This document shows, one piece after another, positions 1 through 14,148 of a DNA stretch of 64,000 nucleotides. Position 1 is the stretch's first letter, and each line of letters begins with the position of its first letter. This stretch comes from Acanthopleura granulata (Eukaryota; Mollusca; Polyplacophora; Chitonida; Chitonidae). The stretch is from positions 9,551,306 to 9,615,305 of the forward strand of contig JABBOT010000001.1 of the NCBI GenBank assembly GCA_016165875.1, in the 5' to 3' direction. The position numbers were made by a program, and so were the translations under genes. Under the pieces are notes generated by a model. That model was not told the origin of the DNA. It did not search any database and was given only the letters and a program-made list of their open reading frames with translations.

Positions 1-3000
1 TTCCATGAAAAGCTTTATCATTGGATAAGCTCTTTAACGTTCCTGTGTCTTTCTCACTTCTTCTAAGAATGGGAGTCAGTGATTAGCTCAGTGCAGTACA
101 CTAATAGCAAAGTTTTATCTCTAAAATCTCTACATTTTCGATATTAATGGAACTGGTCTACCCGTTTCAATAAATATGAGCAAACTAAAGAAAGTATAAG
201 AGAAAAAAGTAGTAAAGTTTACAGGATTTCGCGGTAATCACTGTGCATTCGTATTTTTAATCAAGCGAAATTAAATTCCACGTCTGCGTAGAACTATTGC
301 CTGTCATAGCTTTGTTGTGAGAATATGGATATCCCGATACAAGGGATATCTCAATATTTCCCACGCACACAAGCCGGTGGCAATCTTTGCACAAGATACA
401 CCATTCTACCATTATAACCTGCAATGCTTGTGAACTACCTCTTTGCTTTACTTGCACAACTTTACAGACACCGTGACGTATCTAAGAAAACAAGAAAACC
501 ATTCTCCGCCTGGACTGACTTTTTTCTTTCTTTTCTTTTGACAAGAAATGTTTCACATCCATGGTCCTAGAAATTAAAATTTTGGTCTGGTACCAGAAAC
601 TAGGAAAACTATCACTAAGAGCATGCTTTCCGGGAAGGAATTCTGATGTGTGGGTAAGTCCACAAAACAGTTTTACAAGTGTCGGTCACTTAGAGTGTGT
701 AATATTTTAGTCAGAATGTTAGGCCAGCGACAGAAAATCGACTATATGATCAGGCCTGTGAAGATCTCCCTTTTACCGGGTTCGTCATTCTGAATGGCAT
801 AACTCTCAAGGGTTATCCTAGATAATCATTTATATCTCTCTCGGCCCAAGTTGCAGAAATATGCATGAAAGTCTCAAGTCAAGTTTGTGCCCTGTATGAC
901 GTCTCTGCTACATACTGACCACAAACAAAGATGTACAACATGGAGATCATATGTAGATTGCTTCCTGATCTTAGCTCTTATGATTTATACGCTATAACAT
1001 ATTTGACAAGCTCAGGAGAATGAGACACTGGTATGTATATCATGATTATAAATGCCCCTTTACGGGATTGTCACTGTAGGTCTTCCTTCACGTCACATCC
1101 GTCATTGTTAGGTGCCTTGGTTACAAAGCTATTATTACTCAGAACAATCCCATTATTCCATCCAACTTTCATGATTTCTTTGAAATAAAATTGACTCATT
1201 TTCTAACCTCATGATTATCACAACACTGGAAATACCGAAGCTGAAAAAAAATTTGCAATAATCATTCGGTCATCAACAAGAAACTCCCCTTACTCATATC
1301 AAGTTATTATCTTAGCTAACAGGACACTGGGACTTGGAAACTGAAAACAACGCATCCTAACTTATTTCGCTATAATGGGTATATATACAGCAACTGCCGA
1401 CTTATACCAAACTATAATAATGTTTGAAGGAATCTGATTTTCATCTCACACCATATTTTTAACTTGTAATCATTGGTCTTCTCTACAACAATTTATCAAT
1501 AGTTAATCCAGTCAGCTGATATAGTGTAACTTTATTTTCTCCATGCAAATGATTCTGTCTACATGCAAGTAGGAAGGCCTCATATTTCAGACCAACATAG
1601 GAATATATATATTTGATTTAGTTCAAATAGTTTAACTCATTTCGACGTTATACTTAAATCCGTTTTCTAATTTTGCAACTTTCCCAGATCTTGCGTGTGA
1701 AGCTTTCTTTGCACGAGGTTTTGCAATTTCGGAGAAACCTATGAGGTGGCCGATAAGAACCAATAACCAACAAGTTTTTTACTTCATCATGAGAAATAAC
1801 GGCATTTATTTTATTCAAAGATGGAGGTGTTGTTCACCTCATCATGGAAAGAAATGGAAATTATTATATTCAAATATCCAGATGAGGAGAAAAAACATAA
1901 TTTTTGTGGGAGGGCTGGGGGATCTCTTCATTCTACAACATTGGAAACTGGAAAAACTTTCACGCCAAGGAGAGGGGAGGGGGTGTACGTTATCAAGTGT
2001 CTTAAGGAATTCCAATCCACTTAGTAGCTCGGAAATTATATATGCACATATTTATGAGCCCATAAAAGTAATCTAGCCAGAAAACAATACAAATTGCATC
2101 CTTAGGTTGTTCTTATACGTAAGAAATAATAGATTAATACGCATACTCTAAATTCTGTGGTTCAATCTGACAATTTTTTAACCTCTCCCTGTCTCTCTTC
2201 AGTGTAACTGGTGGGGAGAACTGGTGAATTCATCTCCTCGTGGGTAATCCCGGCTGTCTATCATTTGAGAAAAATGATAACGAATAGCATATCACGCGCT
2301 TAAATCTGTCCCTAGCCCTTTCTGTTCAGCGTAGCTGGCGAGCACTGGTGAACTCATCTGCCGATAAGTAATTTATTCCGCTCTTCAACATGTATAAGTG
2401 AAGTACTCTCTGGTGTACAGTAAAACGCAGTCTGTTTGAAATCTGAAATGCTTCCTTTAGTATACTATTACCTTACCGCCCATACAAGGAACTTGTGCTT
2501 GGGTATACCTTTAACCTCTATACTCTCTTTAGTTCAGGCGATATGTGCAGAGAGTTAAGGGTGTTATGCATATAATCATAAAAGTATGAAACTTGGCACA
2601 TTTGAAGATTATGTCCTGAAAATTTTTGGACGTAGAGCCATCGCAAAAATCACCTTTTTTTGCTTCTGCGATTATACAGAAACGTATTTCCCTCATTTTC
2701 TCAGTACGCGGGAAAGATTTGACCTCAAATACAGATTTGGCATCCATGTTTTGGTTCATTTTTAAATATGATGATTTTTAATATGATGCCATTTAGGATA
2801 ACTTCAGATGTACGTAATACTCTGTACCACATAAATTAAAGCGGCTATGATAGGAAACCCGTTAAATTAAATATATTTGTAACCTTAGTGCGGAATTACA
2901 CAATACTTGAATGTCAGTGTCCGTTTTCCAGGGCAAGCTAACAAATGTGGAAAGTCTGGACCCAGTAAATCGAATCCCAGTTGCTCTCAACATTGCATGT

Positions 3001-3086
3001 AAATACACTGAAGAAATCATTTGCAGTCTAATAGATGCAATCTAGCATTCACGATCGATGAAACAATGCAAGATCGAATTTTACTT
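1..3086. other. Intergenic, no gene recognised
   Basis: AT-rich DNA with no open frame that looks coding. The one structure seen is an imperfect tandem duplication: a segment around 2180-2255 (containing TTCAGTGTAACTGGTG) recurs in diverged form around 2307-2375 (TTCAGCGTAGCTGGCG), both followed by a similar CATCT...GTAAT tail. Confidence 0.5.
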
Positions 3087-3200
3087 TTATTTATTTCATT
3101 GGTGTTTTAAACCGTACTTGAGAGTATTTCACTTATACGACGGCCGCCAGCATCACGGTGGAAGGAAAGCACAGCACAAGTAGAGAAACACCATGGCCAC
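3087..3200 (-). mobile_element. SINE fragment, family 1 (tail end only)
   Basis: Starts with a TTTATTTATTT run, followed by the family-1 body (GGTGTTTTA, CCGTACTTGAGAGTATTTCAC, CGACGGCCGCCAGCAT). The tRNA-like head seen in full copies at 38286-38550 and 59644-59878 is missing. The head would lie to the right, so the element reads on the minus strand. Confidence 0.7.
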
Positions 3201-3787
3201 CTACGTAGGACTGCCATCATGTGGAATTGCTTTTCCAGTTAGCTAGGCTGTACATATCATATGACAGGGATAAATATGTATCAGTATCCCCATCGAAAAT
3301 CATAATCCTAACAATTCTATGGAATGGGAATCTCCTAATTAGCGCCCTGGAGGACGAAAGAATAGGACGAACACAGAGGGGAATTGTTTGCCCTAAACTT
3401 TCATCGCCCACAGGACCAGAATATCAGCTCAGAACCGTACACTATATCACTCCTTCATTTATGTTGAAAAATAATAATAGTGTCACTCCCAAAGTGTCTG
3501 ACCCGTTCTAAGGAAATATAACTGCTACCACAGAAACATTAAAGGCAGGAATTTCAGTAGAAAGTAAAATGTCCATGTAGCAAAAATTCTTAACAGCCTG
3601 ACATGCTCATACGATGGGTCATGCAACCGATGTGGTTTGGAAGGCAGTGCAAGAAATCAATCCCGATGTCCTCACACAGCCATTAACCCCATAAGCAAAG
3701 TGGATATGGTGGAAATGAGCAAGCTTTAATAGCGAGATTGCCATTCTTGGAGGGCTGCACACTGAAAATGTATGGACGAAAACTTAG

Positions 3788-4080
3788 GTGTTTACGCCGT
3801 ACTTTTGCAGTCATATGATAGCTAGGAGTCCTTAGTATGTATATATATCCTGTGTTTTCTTGTGGCTGTACGAGCCCATGCCATCAAAGTGCAGTCGCCT
3901 GGAGCATGACATACCACCCAGTCACATTATACTGACACAGGGCCAACCAGTCCTGTTTCCTTGCTCTCACCTCTCAGTGCTGAGCGTCAGGTGAGATAGC
4001 AACAAGATCCATTTTTACAGCCTTTGGTATGACCCGATCAGGGACTGATCACGGATCTCCTGGCCGACACTTACTCCACA
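3788..4080 (-). mobile_element. SINE copy, family 2 (degraded)
   Basis: Shares an ordered set of blocks with 13692-13985 and 27180-27510: TTACGCCGTAC near the left end, AGTCATATGA, GCCATCAAAGTG, CCAGTCCTGTTTCCTTGCTCT, CTCAGTGCTGAGC, AGCAACAAG, and GATCACGGATCTCC at the right. In the 13.7-kb copy the right end is a tRNA-like head on the minus strand; here that head is truncated. Confidence 0.65.
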
Positions 4081-7000
4081 CTGTTTAAGATAGTCTCCAA
4101 ATCATTGGTGACTGGTTACAGGACAGTAGTAGGGTAGAAGCTCTGCTTCAAGACAAAGTACATATTGCTTCTCCAGGGTCCACAGGTTACAGAACACGTT
4201 AGAAGATCTATTGATACCTCGACCTGTAACATAAAGGTTGTGGCAGCGAGGTGACTCTACTCACCATTTCGCTTTGCTGCCTTGCTGTCTCACTACCTTT
4301 CAGCCTCACTTCAAATAACTGTATAAGTATACATAAAATCGACACAGAGAAGGTGTAGAAACGACTAATTTGTCTCATAAGTTTGAAGCCTGGTGTACCG
4401 CAAGAAACTCCCAGTTTCTGTGTTGGTATTATGTGTTACATCTGGATTTACCATCACAAATAGAGCCCACAAAACTTGCACGTGGTCCTTCACCTTGGAT
4501 CACACTAAATTGTTCGCGATCGCTCCCTGCTCACGTAATAGACATGATCAGGCCCGATAAAGTGCCCTTTGGTCATTTCACAGCTCAGGAGACAAAATGA
4601 ATATTCTCAGCAATGTCCATCGCTCAGACCTATGAACACAATGATGCATCAGTTATTGGGGGTATTGGGGCTATTTGGTTTGTAATGGTCTCCCACTTCG
4701 AGATGATTGAGTTCTACCAATATACAAGACATTGTAAGCAGCCTGTATACACACCGCCTGTGCTGATCAGGCCAAAACATTGGTCTACGCATGGAACGCA
4801 TGGGGAACCCCTTTACACAGGAAAATAAGGACTGTTCCAAATCAGACACGAAAAAACTGATTGACCAGGCTGTGACCTAACAAGGCAGATAAAAAAGACA
4901 AGATTAATTGATATGTATATGACTCCGCGAACTTCTATTGTAAGAAGTGGTTTCTTCAGGTCAAGTTATTGAAAAATAACTATGGCTTGTCCAAGGTCTG
5001 TTTATAGTCTGTCAGACAACAGATGGCTGTCTGCTCGATTTGTTCCATACCATCCATAGAAACCCTTCATGGCAAATCATGCCTCAGAAAAGAAAGAGGC
5101 CTCGCAAGCTGTTTACATTGAAAACTAAAGCGAGGAAGGCGAGGACGAATGTTCCCGAGCCTGATGATGTTATCATACTTCATTAAGCTGTCCTTCGGCC
5201 TACAGACAGGTCAAGAATTATCTGCAATTCGAACAGGGCATATTATACAATTATGATTTAATTTGACTTTACAGACATTTAACATGTCTTATTTGTGGAA
5301 GAATTAAACCATTGATCTTTGGCAAGTTACTGACGGACTTTCCTATACGTATTACACAGATTTACGCACCAAAATGCACGAAGACAAGTGGTCTTTAATG
5401 AATGTTACATTGTGCAATTACGGTCATACAAGCATCATCGACTACTTAGTGTCACTTATTCTCCCCAATCATTAAAATTTTCAAATTCAAAGAGAATTTG
5501 TAAATCCGTTGTCAAATGTCGGAATTTGAGCGGCAGCTGAAAGGCAAGAGCCCCTCACCACTAGACATTCGGTCTGCTCCCGCAGAATATGAAGACACGT
5601 AGTAAGAGGACATAGATCCAATGTGCACTCAAATCAGCTTAGTCCTGGTAGCTTCTGGTCATAATGGATGCTGTGAGACATGGGGGGCGGGGGCCTCTTG
5701 GAGTACATCACAGGTAATAATGCACACCAGGAGCTATTCTAAATTGTAGCAATGCACAATAGGACCATAACAACAGTGTAAAATTCCCATATATGTCATC
5801 ATAGCATACCGTGAGATATTAAAGAAAATGTTTTTTCGGCAACAGAGGAAACAAAATGGCCATTGGGATCAACAGATAGCATATTCACGATGTCTCTACA
5901 TCTGGAAATCTTCAGAAGCACCTAATTTAACTCTAAAATGTGGTGAATAAATTTAATAATGATAAATGGAACATCCTGGTGAAGAAGGGGGAAGCTGTTA
6001 AAATGATACACGTTTACACTTTCTAAAGAGTTAAAAAATTAACACTTTATACCAAATAATTAGCAAATCTTGTAAATTATCTTATATCTCCGCGTTATAC
6101 AAGTTAAAAATCTTGAAATCTAACCTTTCATTACAACCTCCAAATGATCATTTATACGTGGCATAACATTCTAGGAGGTCGAGACTCAGATTTCACAGAA
6201 CATGGTGTCGTTTTAGCTAGAAAATGTTGACATTTTAACACAAACCCTTTAAAAATTATTTCCTGTAATTTATGCATACCTAATACATTTAATATACCTA
6301 ATTGTAACAATCATAATCTATACTGAAAACTTTTTCCTAAATATTCACGATTCCTTATAATCAAGACTCACAGCGAAAGACCACTATGGCCATTATAATG
6401 CAGACGGTCCGCTTAAGTAATGGAAGAACTATTTCACATTCACGCAAAAACATCTTTGAGTGATTATTAATTCTAAAACAGATATTTGGAAATATACTCA
6501 CGTTGTGAACTAGCAAACGATAGACCCCAAACCCTGTACAGTAGACGGGTCGACGGTGATGGCGACTTGAAAGAATGTGAAATAATAAGCGCAACTGTGT
6601 GGTATATGATAGCCGTCAGCCAATGTAGTTCCATCTGACATGGGTGCAAATAGAACACCGGAGGCACACAACCGAGGTGCTGTCTCACGCAACACGATCC
6701 CAGATTACTTGACTACATGTCTAGATACATGAAGTCAGTTTTCATGATAGATAAAAGCTGAATATGACGATCGAAAGTCGTTGCTATAAGTGTTTACGTT
6801 ACTTCAAGGCTGGTGGAAAATGTATGTATAACTAACCTCTTGATTTCTTTTAAATTAGTTCAAATGACTGATGGTGGGTTGGAGGGAAGGGAGGACGGAG
6901 GGGGCGTTGACACTTTGAACCTACAGTTAGATAATCTTATTGGCAATATTTAGACTGTGCTATGTATACCAGCCCGCCTAGATTTCACTATAGGCTACGT

Positions 7001-8226
7001 GTACAGGTATAGCATTCCGTGAACACCGATAAGTGATCTAGGACTTGCAGGATAAAAGACTGGTGTAACACACCGCGATATCTCCGGGTAATAGATACTG
7101 ACTAAGTTGTTCTGTTATACTCTTAGCCTCGAAGTATTACTACGTGCCTTATATTCGCACAGTAGCCTTGCAATCTATACAACTTATCAGTTCCAAAATT
7201 TTGAACAGCATAGGGAAATCCCCTTCTTTATCATATGACCACAAAGACATGTACACGTGTACAAAGTTCCGGCACCGTCACTCCGCGTGTATGCGTTTCA
7301 GTCACTATAGTTGTACTAGCAGCCATACATTAAAAGCATTTTGGCCATTTAAGCATTGAGTATATAACCCCGAATGACTGCACCTAAATGCAGTAGCTAC
7401 CCATTATAAGTTTAAATCAGTTAAATAGATTTAAACGCTTCGTACGTTTTACCTAAAAAAGATCGAGCTTACTTTCAAAGCAAATCATTCTATACACTTT
7501 GCTCTTTAATTCCGTCCCTCTCTGGCCCATCTGGGTAAGCCTCGTCGAAGCCGACTAACCACTGACCATTGACGTACGTCAGTTTTGGATACATGTAAAT
7601 CGGGTTATAATTCGGCAACCCTCAAAAAATGAGAACAAAATCTTCCGTTAAATACATTATTTGAAGGATGATGGCTTGCTTTTCCATTGATCTAGCAGAT
7701 TAATGTGTTCCTCGTTACCACTTAATCGGTTCCTCATTGCGGATTATGTCGTTATCTGGGACGGATGAAGTCATAACCAGGAACGGACCCTTAAGATAAA
7801 GTAAAGGCAATTCGTCATACCTCAAAAAACGCGATTAACGGATTTGGCTTTTAGTCAGCCGGATGTAATAGAGGTGGTAGTTAAAAATTCTCAATTGTCG
7901 TGGGAAAGATTAAAGTTTTACCTACCGCTATACATATGATCGAAAATAAAAATACGATATCAAATGGTGATGAGAACAAGTAACGTTTAAATCACCAGGG
8001 TAACTTCCAGCCTTGGACAGGGCGTCCCCCGCTCAACTGCACTGTTAATCATGGGTCTTCTCTGTTAATAGTATAAGTGGTCGAACACTGTCATTTGTAT
8101 GTCTTTCACTTATATAGTTTGCATATGTATGAGCATCATGCGCGTGACACCTCTTCAATAACTTGCCAAAAGTGGGTGGTTTACTATAATTTCTTCCAAT
8201 TCCCTTCCCAAGATGTGCATCACTGA

Positions 8227-8276
8227 GCCCCCCCCCCCCCAACACACACACACCACCACCACACAAACACACAAGC
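8227..8276. repeat. C-run plus (CA)n/(CCA)n simple repeat
   Basis: A run of about 14 C residues is followed directly by CA and CCA repeats. Confidence 0.9.
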
Positions 8277-9194
8277 ACATCTACTCAAAACGGAATAGTA
8301 CCGTTATCTAGTTCTAAACTTTGAACATGCAAACTTTTGAAATGTACATGCATAGCGATAAGTATGACAAACATACTGTACACAGTTACTCACAACTACA
8401 ACACTATATACTTTCCAATTTAAAAGTCCGGTTTCACTTTTACCAATGTCAATGGCAGTCTTTTAATTGGTCCATTTTAATGTAATGGACAGCGTGAATT
8501 AACATGCGCCAGACAGATCAGCTTTCACTAATTTAACCTGTTTTGCAGACAAACTATAAGAAAAAGGAGAAAAGTCAAATGCTTAACTGGTACAGTGTCT
8601 CGCGCGTAAGTTTATGGGACTATTTGTGAATATTCAGACATCGGCCTAAACCCTAGACAGTGTGACAAGTATGTACCTAACTGTTATAATGATACAAAAT
8701 GTTTTAACGTGTAGTTTATATTTTTAACCTTAGTACTTTTCCATTCGCGACAGGTACACAATACAGCGCGTGACACGTGGCTCTCGAGGGGACATAGCTC
8801 ATGTAGTTATTATTTCATCATCAACAGAAGACAATGAAGATAAAGCGTAAAAGAAAAAAAGGTACCCACTTAAATTGAAGTATAACACCATATTCAACAA
8901 AACCTTCTCAGCGACACAGAAATAAAGGCTGTTATGGAAAAATTCCATTCAAGACTGGAAAAGTCATTAATATTTCAGTTTCAGAATATTTTCTTATCAA
9001 TGCTTCGGAGAAATTGAATACCTGTCAGTTAAAGCTGTACATCATTTATATTTTCACTGATCTACCTACAACCGGATATATGACGGCGTCGAGTGCAATT
9101 TAGGAGCTTTCGTTTTCGCCATCTTATACAAGAAGCAATCAACCTCAAATATGACCTTGAAATTCTTGAGTATGAACGTTAAAAAAAACATTAA

Positions 9195-9221
9195 AATAAA
9201 TAAATAAATAAATAAATAAAA
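9195..9221. repeat. (AAAT)n microsatellite
   Basis: About six consecutive AAAT units, directly readable. Confidence 0.9.
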
Positions 9222-11662
9222 AGTTGTCTTCAAAATGTGAACAGTCTCTTGAAAAAAGAAACAAATAAAAAAGTTCAAGTGCGTATGTTAAGAAAAGATC
9301 ACGTTATAGGCTATAAAAAACGGCAAAATGCCATTGGTGGACAAGAACTACCCTCAAAAGTTTTCCTGAGTGATGATGGATTACATTTCCTTGATCTATC
9401 GTTCCTGATAATGACTCAATCCCGAATCAGGAACGGATTAATCCGTTGCAAACAATGCAACCTTCATCAGACGGGGACACATTTAGCGGTAGATCTTGAA
9501 TGTGATTAGCACATTTTATCACGACACGACGCAAAAATTAACTGCCTAAATGCGCGAATAATGTCTGCGTTGATCCCAGTGATTTTACACCTGGTCTCTC
9601 TCACAACAGAGCACATCATGCTCTAGAGAGCGGTAGGAGCGAACATAATTTGATAATCAGCCAGTATATATAACAGTTTGTCCAAAGCACTATAGAACAT
9701 CTATGTACATGTAATTTGATCACAGTTATCTCGTTTAACCATGTCGTTTCGTCATTGTTAACATCCATGCGATCATGTACGACTTCGTATAGCCTTTGAT
9801 GTTAGATACTAGTATAAAATAAAGGAGCGAACGAACCTTTGTTTCTTTAATCCAATTAATCAAATGGCTCATGAGATAAATAAGTGGAAAACAGATGTGT
9901 TTTCACATATCACATGGATTATGATTTTCTTTTCTGTGTTGGGATGTTGATCGTATCTCAGCTACATACCTTCTCATTAGAGGATCCACAGTGAGTTTCT
10001 GCTCCATGTTTCTGCCAATGTCTGAATCGCTTGTTCAAACTACCACCTTAATGTCCTCGTAAATTATACTCTTCATGCAGGTTCTTGTATATGGACAGAA
10101 CTACGTGCGGGTGATGTGTACAAGTGGACCCCTACAGTGTACGATGACGAACCAAAGTCGACCTACACATGTATATATACACATGTATGTATCATACGGT
10201 TATCTATTACTTGTGTATCACCGAATTCTTCCATCCGTACGACACAAGAATTCCCCTGAGCGGTGTGTATTTATATGACGTGTGATATAAGCCCATATAA
10301 ATGTCTGTAGGTAAGATTTGAATATCGCCCCCGCCAACCCAGCCGAGGATCGCCCGCCTTCCGATTAAAGGCACAAAAGTCTGAAGAAAGAGATTATCTC
10401 GACGGTTGACATTGTCTCTAACAGTCGAGAACATAGTCAGGTATTTGCTAAGCTTGGTTTCGGCTATTTGATTCGGCGGTTTTACCTGCTCGTGGGTAAA
10501 TTGTTGTCAGTTTCTCGTAAACCTGTGAAAGATGGATGTAGTCTATATGTATGTAGGCCTACGTTAAAACCAAAGCAAATAGCACCAAGGAACATACCAA
10601 ATAAACATCGACAGCTTCGTTACAATGCTATTTCGTGTTGAGCAGAAGTTTTCATTTCGATTATACATGTATAAACCAATACACTGGAAGGCTTCCTAGC
10701 TCGTCCATTCATAACCAGGTCTGTCGAGTTATAATATGGCTATCAATGTTCTTCAATACGACTTTAAATACCCTTCAAACAAATATTAGAAAAGAAACGG
10801 TATTTTCACATTTTAGCCAGAACGATATTTGGGCCGCCTTGCGCTGCAACGGCTTTTACATTTTTGTATGGGGGTACATATATATCTGCCAACGTCATGA
10901 AGCAATCTGGCATGCAGGTTCCAGTTAACACAGGGTTTATATAGGCATACATTTTAGGTTTCCTTTTTACGATTAGGCCCACTTACTTCTTGCCATCTGG
11001 CTGTCTTCGTCTGATAATAACTAAAGGGTTCCATTAGTCCAACTTGACAAACTCTGAGTGATGTTTTAAAAATCTGAGATTCATCGTCACACTGAGATCA
11101 TCACCCAAACTCCACAAAATCAAAAATCCAAATTCAAAACCGATGGAAGTGCTCTGAGCACTTACCTGTATTCAAAAAAATAACTTATATTTGTCCTTCT
11201 CGGTTGTATTGTGAAGGAAAACATTATAGGAAGTTGTCGATGGTAGAACTCAGTTACATTTCAGAAACAAGTATAGGTCATGTTACTTTTCAAAATGGCT
11301 GTCAATCAATGGTGAGATGTTTGTTTACGTTCTAAGATCTCACAGTTAATATGACAGCGAGTAAATATCTTTATTGGAAAGAGTAGTGAATTAAGAAGAT
11401 AGCACCGGAGATTCAGCCGGAAAATGACATAAAGATGGGCAGAAGAGTTGTGAAAGCCACTTGAGTCCATCGACTTAGAGTTCGGAAATCTGCTGTGATT
11501 CATTTTCTAGTTCGGGTGATGGAATGTCAGAATTTTAAAATAACACAGTGAGTACATCTAAATAGACAATGGTTCCAGAATCTATGCTTCAAACACTGTT
11601 TATCATTCCTTTTGTTATTCTCCTTTCCTAGAACCTGTACAGTTATAGCAAGGAATATGAAA

Positions 11663-11729
11663 CTTCAGTGCATTTGGTAGGTAGATCAAAGTTATGCTAT
11701 AGGGGGCCTAAACCTGTAATATAGATCAT
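11663..11729 (+). repeat. Direct repeat, left copy (67 bp)
   Basis: Runs from CTTCAGTGCATTTGGTAGG to ATATAGATCAT and recurs almost unchanged at 12625-12691 in the same orientation, 962 bp away. The shared core includes TTATGCTATAGGGGGCCTAAA. The pair could be the two ends of a small element or two members of a dispersed family. Confidence 0.8.
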
Positions 11730-12624
11730 GTTGACTAACAGACATATTGGATTAAGTAATTAAATTAGGAATCATTAAAATACAAGACATGCAGCCTATC
11801 GTAATTATTCTTTCAGACAACACACGGCAGATATGTTGAAAGTAAGTTTCGTAAATATGCAATTAGGTACTCTCGAGCCAGGGCAAGTTTTCTTTTCCTG
11901 TGTGGCTTATTCTTCAAAACGCTCAGACAAATTTCCTACCACGCTTAAAATGTACAAGCTTATCTTTCAAGGATTGTTCATTCCAAATACATCTACCAAG
12001 TTTTGTGTGTATACATGGTATCTGATATGATTTCAAAACATGTTACAGGAATCACCCCAAGTATAGTTCTCCATTATAATCATTACTGGGTGTCAAGCGC
12101 CAAGTCGAAAGTTTGTCGTGTTATCATTATGGTCGTTACATGAAAGGGTTACACTATAGGATTTGCCATACAGTTCCACAGAGATCGGGGAGGTCTGAAT
12201 GGATAGGCCCAATAAAAATCTCGAACTCCACTACTCCCGGAACTTTTGCCCCCAGGGATCTATGGATGTCTACTTGGAGTCAATCGAATGCTACTAAAGA
12301 TGAATGATGATATACTGTCTCTTTACCTAGGGTCAACCGTGGCTATATATCTGCCAAAAATATATACGAAACACGGAGTATCATTTACTGACATGCATAT
12401 ATGTATTTGGACAGTAAACTAACATAACACAGAAATTAAATATGTGTTTGATGTTCGAGTCGCAGATCCCAGTTCAGTCCACGTGTACGCTGACAGTGCA
12501 GGCTAACGTATATGTGGAGACAGGTACCCCGCCTTAGACCCGAAAGACAAACAGTAGACAGGTGTCATAATACATACTGAACAGTCAGTTTGAAAGACCA
12601 GAGAGAGATGTAGTGTCCACACTA

Positions 12625-12691
12625 CTTCAGTACATATGGTAGGTAGGTCAAAGTTATGCTATAGGGGGCCTAAAACTGTAATATAGATCAT
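12625..12691 (+). repeat. Direct repeat, right copy (67 bp)
   Basis: Partner of 11663-11729, differing at only a few positions. I recognise no coding sequence in the roughly 895 bp between the two copies. Confidence 0.8.
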
Positions 12692-13691
12692 TATGACGAC
12701 CCTTACATAGGTAAATAATGGGGACAAAAACCATATCAACTTTAAACTGACCATCCATGCATGATATTTTTTATGTTCTGTAGACCACCACGGGTTCCGA
12801 CCAGGTAGACCTAAGTGTATATAAATAGCCTCTCAGTGTGTTAGCTGAAACGTTATACAGTAATTACGTAAGAAATCTTTACAACTCGTGATACATATGG
12901 CTCAATATTTTAACAGACGTGTAGGAATGGAGGTGCACGTAGAAGAGAGGTATGCATTCGCGTGTGATTTTGATAGAGCTATGAACATTTCAGGACGGAG
13001 AGCCTTGTTCAATGTCACCAAGGAAAGAACTGGTTTCTCCTAATCTATAAAATAATACAATTTACGTATCAATTATATATAATTTTAAGCTTGCTTTTCT
13101 CATCATCATGAATACATGTGGAAAAGGAACATCGAACTTATTGAAACTTGTTTGAACTGACTTCCAAGGAGATACAGATGAAAATCACTATTAATAGTGG
13201 CCGTAATTGCGAGTAAAACGTGATAATATTATGAATTTCAATTCGGCAGTGTTGGTATTTCCATGCTTGACACACACCATAAATGGATATACAGGGTACA
13301 TGTATCAAGAGTTGGTCGCACCGTTGTTAGTATATAGGGCCACTGTGATACAGTTAATGGGTGTCGTTTCTAGTGGTTGTGGCATGTTTTATTCAGTGAA
13401 GCAGGCAGTAAATATGTCGACTGTTGTTGGTCAGCATGCTACAGGAAAACGCCTTGGTGATGTGACGGAAGTAATGAAAACTGCACTAAAACTGCCAGCC
13501 ACGAAAGTGAAATCAATGTCGTGGAAGTTCGAGCTTCAAGGTCTAAGTGGCCTTTGACGAAATGAGTTTGTCGGACATTAACCACATAGACTACTCCGAC
13601 AGATTTTAGGACCTGTTATATAAGTCAACACCATTGTACCAAAAGGGAACATTCATCATGTCTGCTTCGGGGAAAAGTATGTATGATATAT

Positions 13692-13985
13692 ATGCTTAGG
13701 TTTTACATCGCACTCAACGATATTTCAGTCATAGACCAGGTGTGAAAGATGAGGCCAAAGTGCTGCCGCTACGGGAACATCATGCCGAGGACATCAGCCA
13801 TGGCACTCCACCCAGCCACATTATACCACTCTTGTTTCCTTGCTCTGACCTCAGTGCTGAGCACCCAGCGAAACAGCAACAAGTATCATCTTTGAAGTCT
13901 TCGGTATGATTCGACCCTGGATTGATCCCGGGTCTCCCGACATGAAGGCGGACGTTCTAATCACTTGGCCACCGAGGCGGTATTT
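13692..13985 (-). mobile_element. tRNA-derived SINE, family 2, near full length
   Basis: On the minus strand the element opens at about 13980 with CCGCCTCGGTGGCCAAGTG, a tRNA-like 5' end carrying an A-box-like TGGCCAAGTGATTAG. A B-box-like GGGATCAATCC follows about 45 bases on. The body carries CTTGTTGCTGTTTCGCTGGG and the tail ends near the TTTACATCGCACTC block at the left. Diverged relatives lie at 3788-4080 and 27180-27510. tRNA heads with internal RNA polymerase III boxes define SINEs; the family name is not assigned. Confidence 0.75.
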
Positions 13986-14024
13986 CAGAGAAAAGAACAA
14001 AGTATATATAGACACCGTATATAC

Positions 14025-14148
14025 CTTTCCCATTCCATGTCGCTGTCGTCATCACTGAGACTGACCAGAGAAAGGAGTGTTAAGGCGTGTGTCCAGTCCA
14101 CGGGCTGATGGGCGTGATAAATGTCCCCACAAGGGTCCATCAGAGCAC
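14025..14148 (-). CDS. Candidate internal exon of an unidentified gene
   Basis: On the minus strand a candidate acceptor (TTTTTCACAAG before 14148) and a donor (GGGAAAG then GTATAT after 14025) bracket a 124-bp open stretch reading ALMDPCGDIYHAHQPVDW and onwards to SLSDDDSDMEWE. It would enter in phase 1 and leave in phase 2. The peptide has a believable coding composition, with W, C, H and P and an acidic end, but I recognise no family. A weak exon on the same strand at about 16374-16500 could belong to the same gene, or both may be chance. Confidence 0.25.

Larger units (their letters stand above)
4081..11662. other. Intergenic, no gene recognised
   Basis: No open frame here has recognisable protein features or a convincing pair of splice sites. 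It contains two simple repeats, a C-run followed by CA/CCA at about 8227-8276 and an AAAT run at about 9195-9221. The open frame at 9237-9509 was considered and not accepted. Confidence 0.45.

Noticed and set aside
9237..9509. 90-codon plus-strand open frame with a DDGLHF stretch
   Set aside because: Slightly reminiscent of a transposon or hydrolase fragment, but no family motif could be confirmed, no splice context was seen and there is no matching neighbour.
13207..13557. 116-codon plus-strand open frame
   Set aside because: The longest frame in the first 19 kb, but composition and lack of any recognisable motif fit chance.
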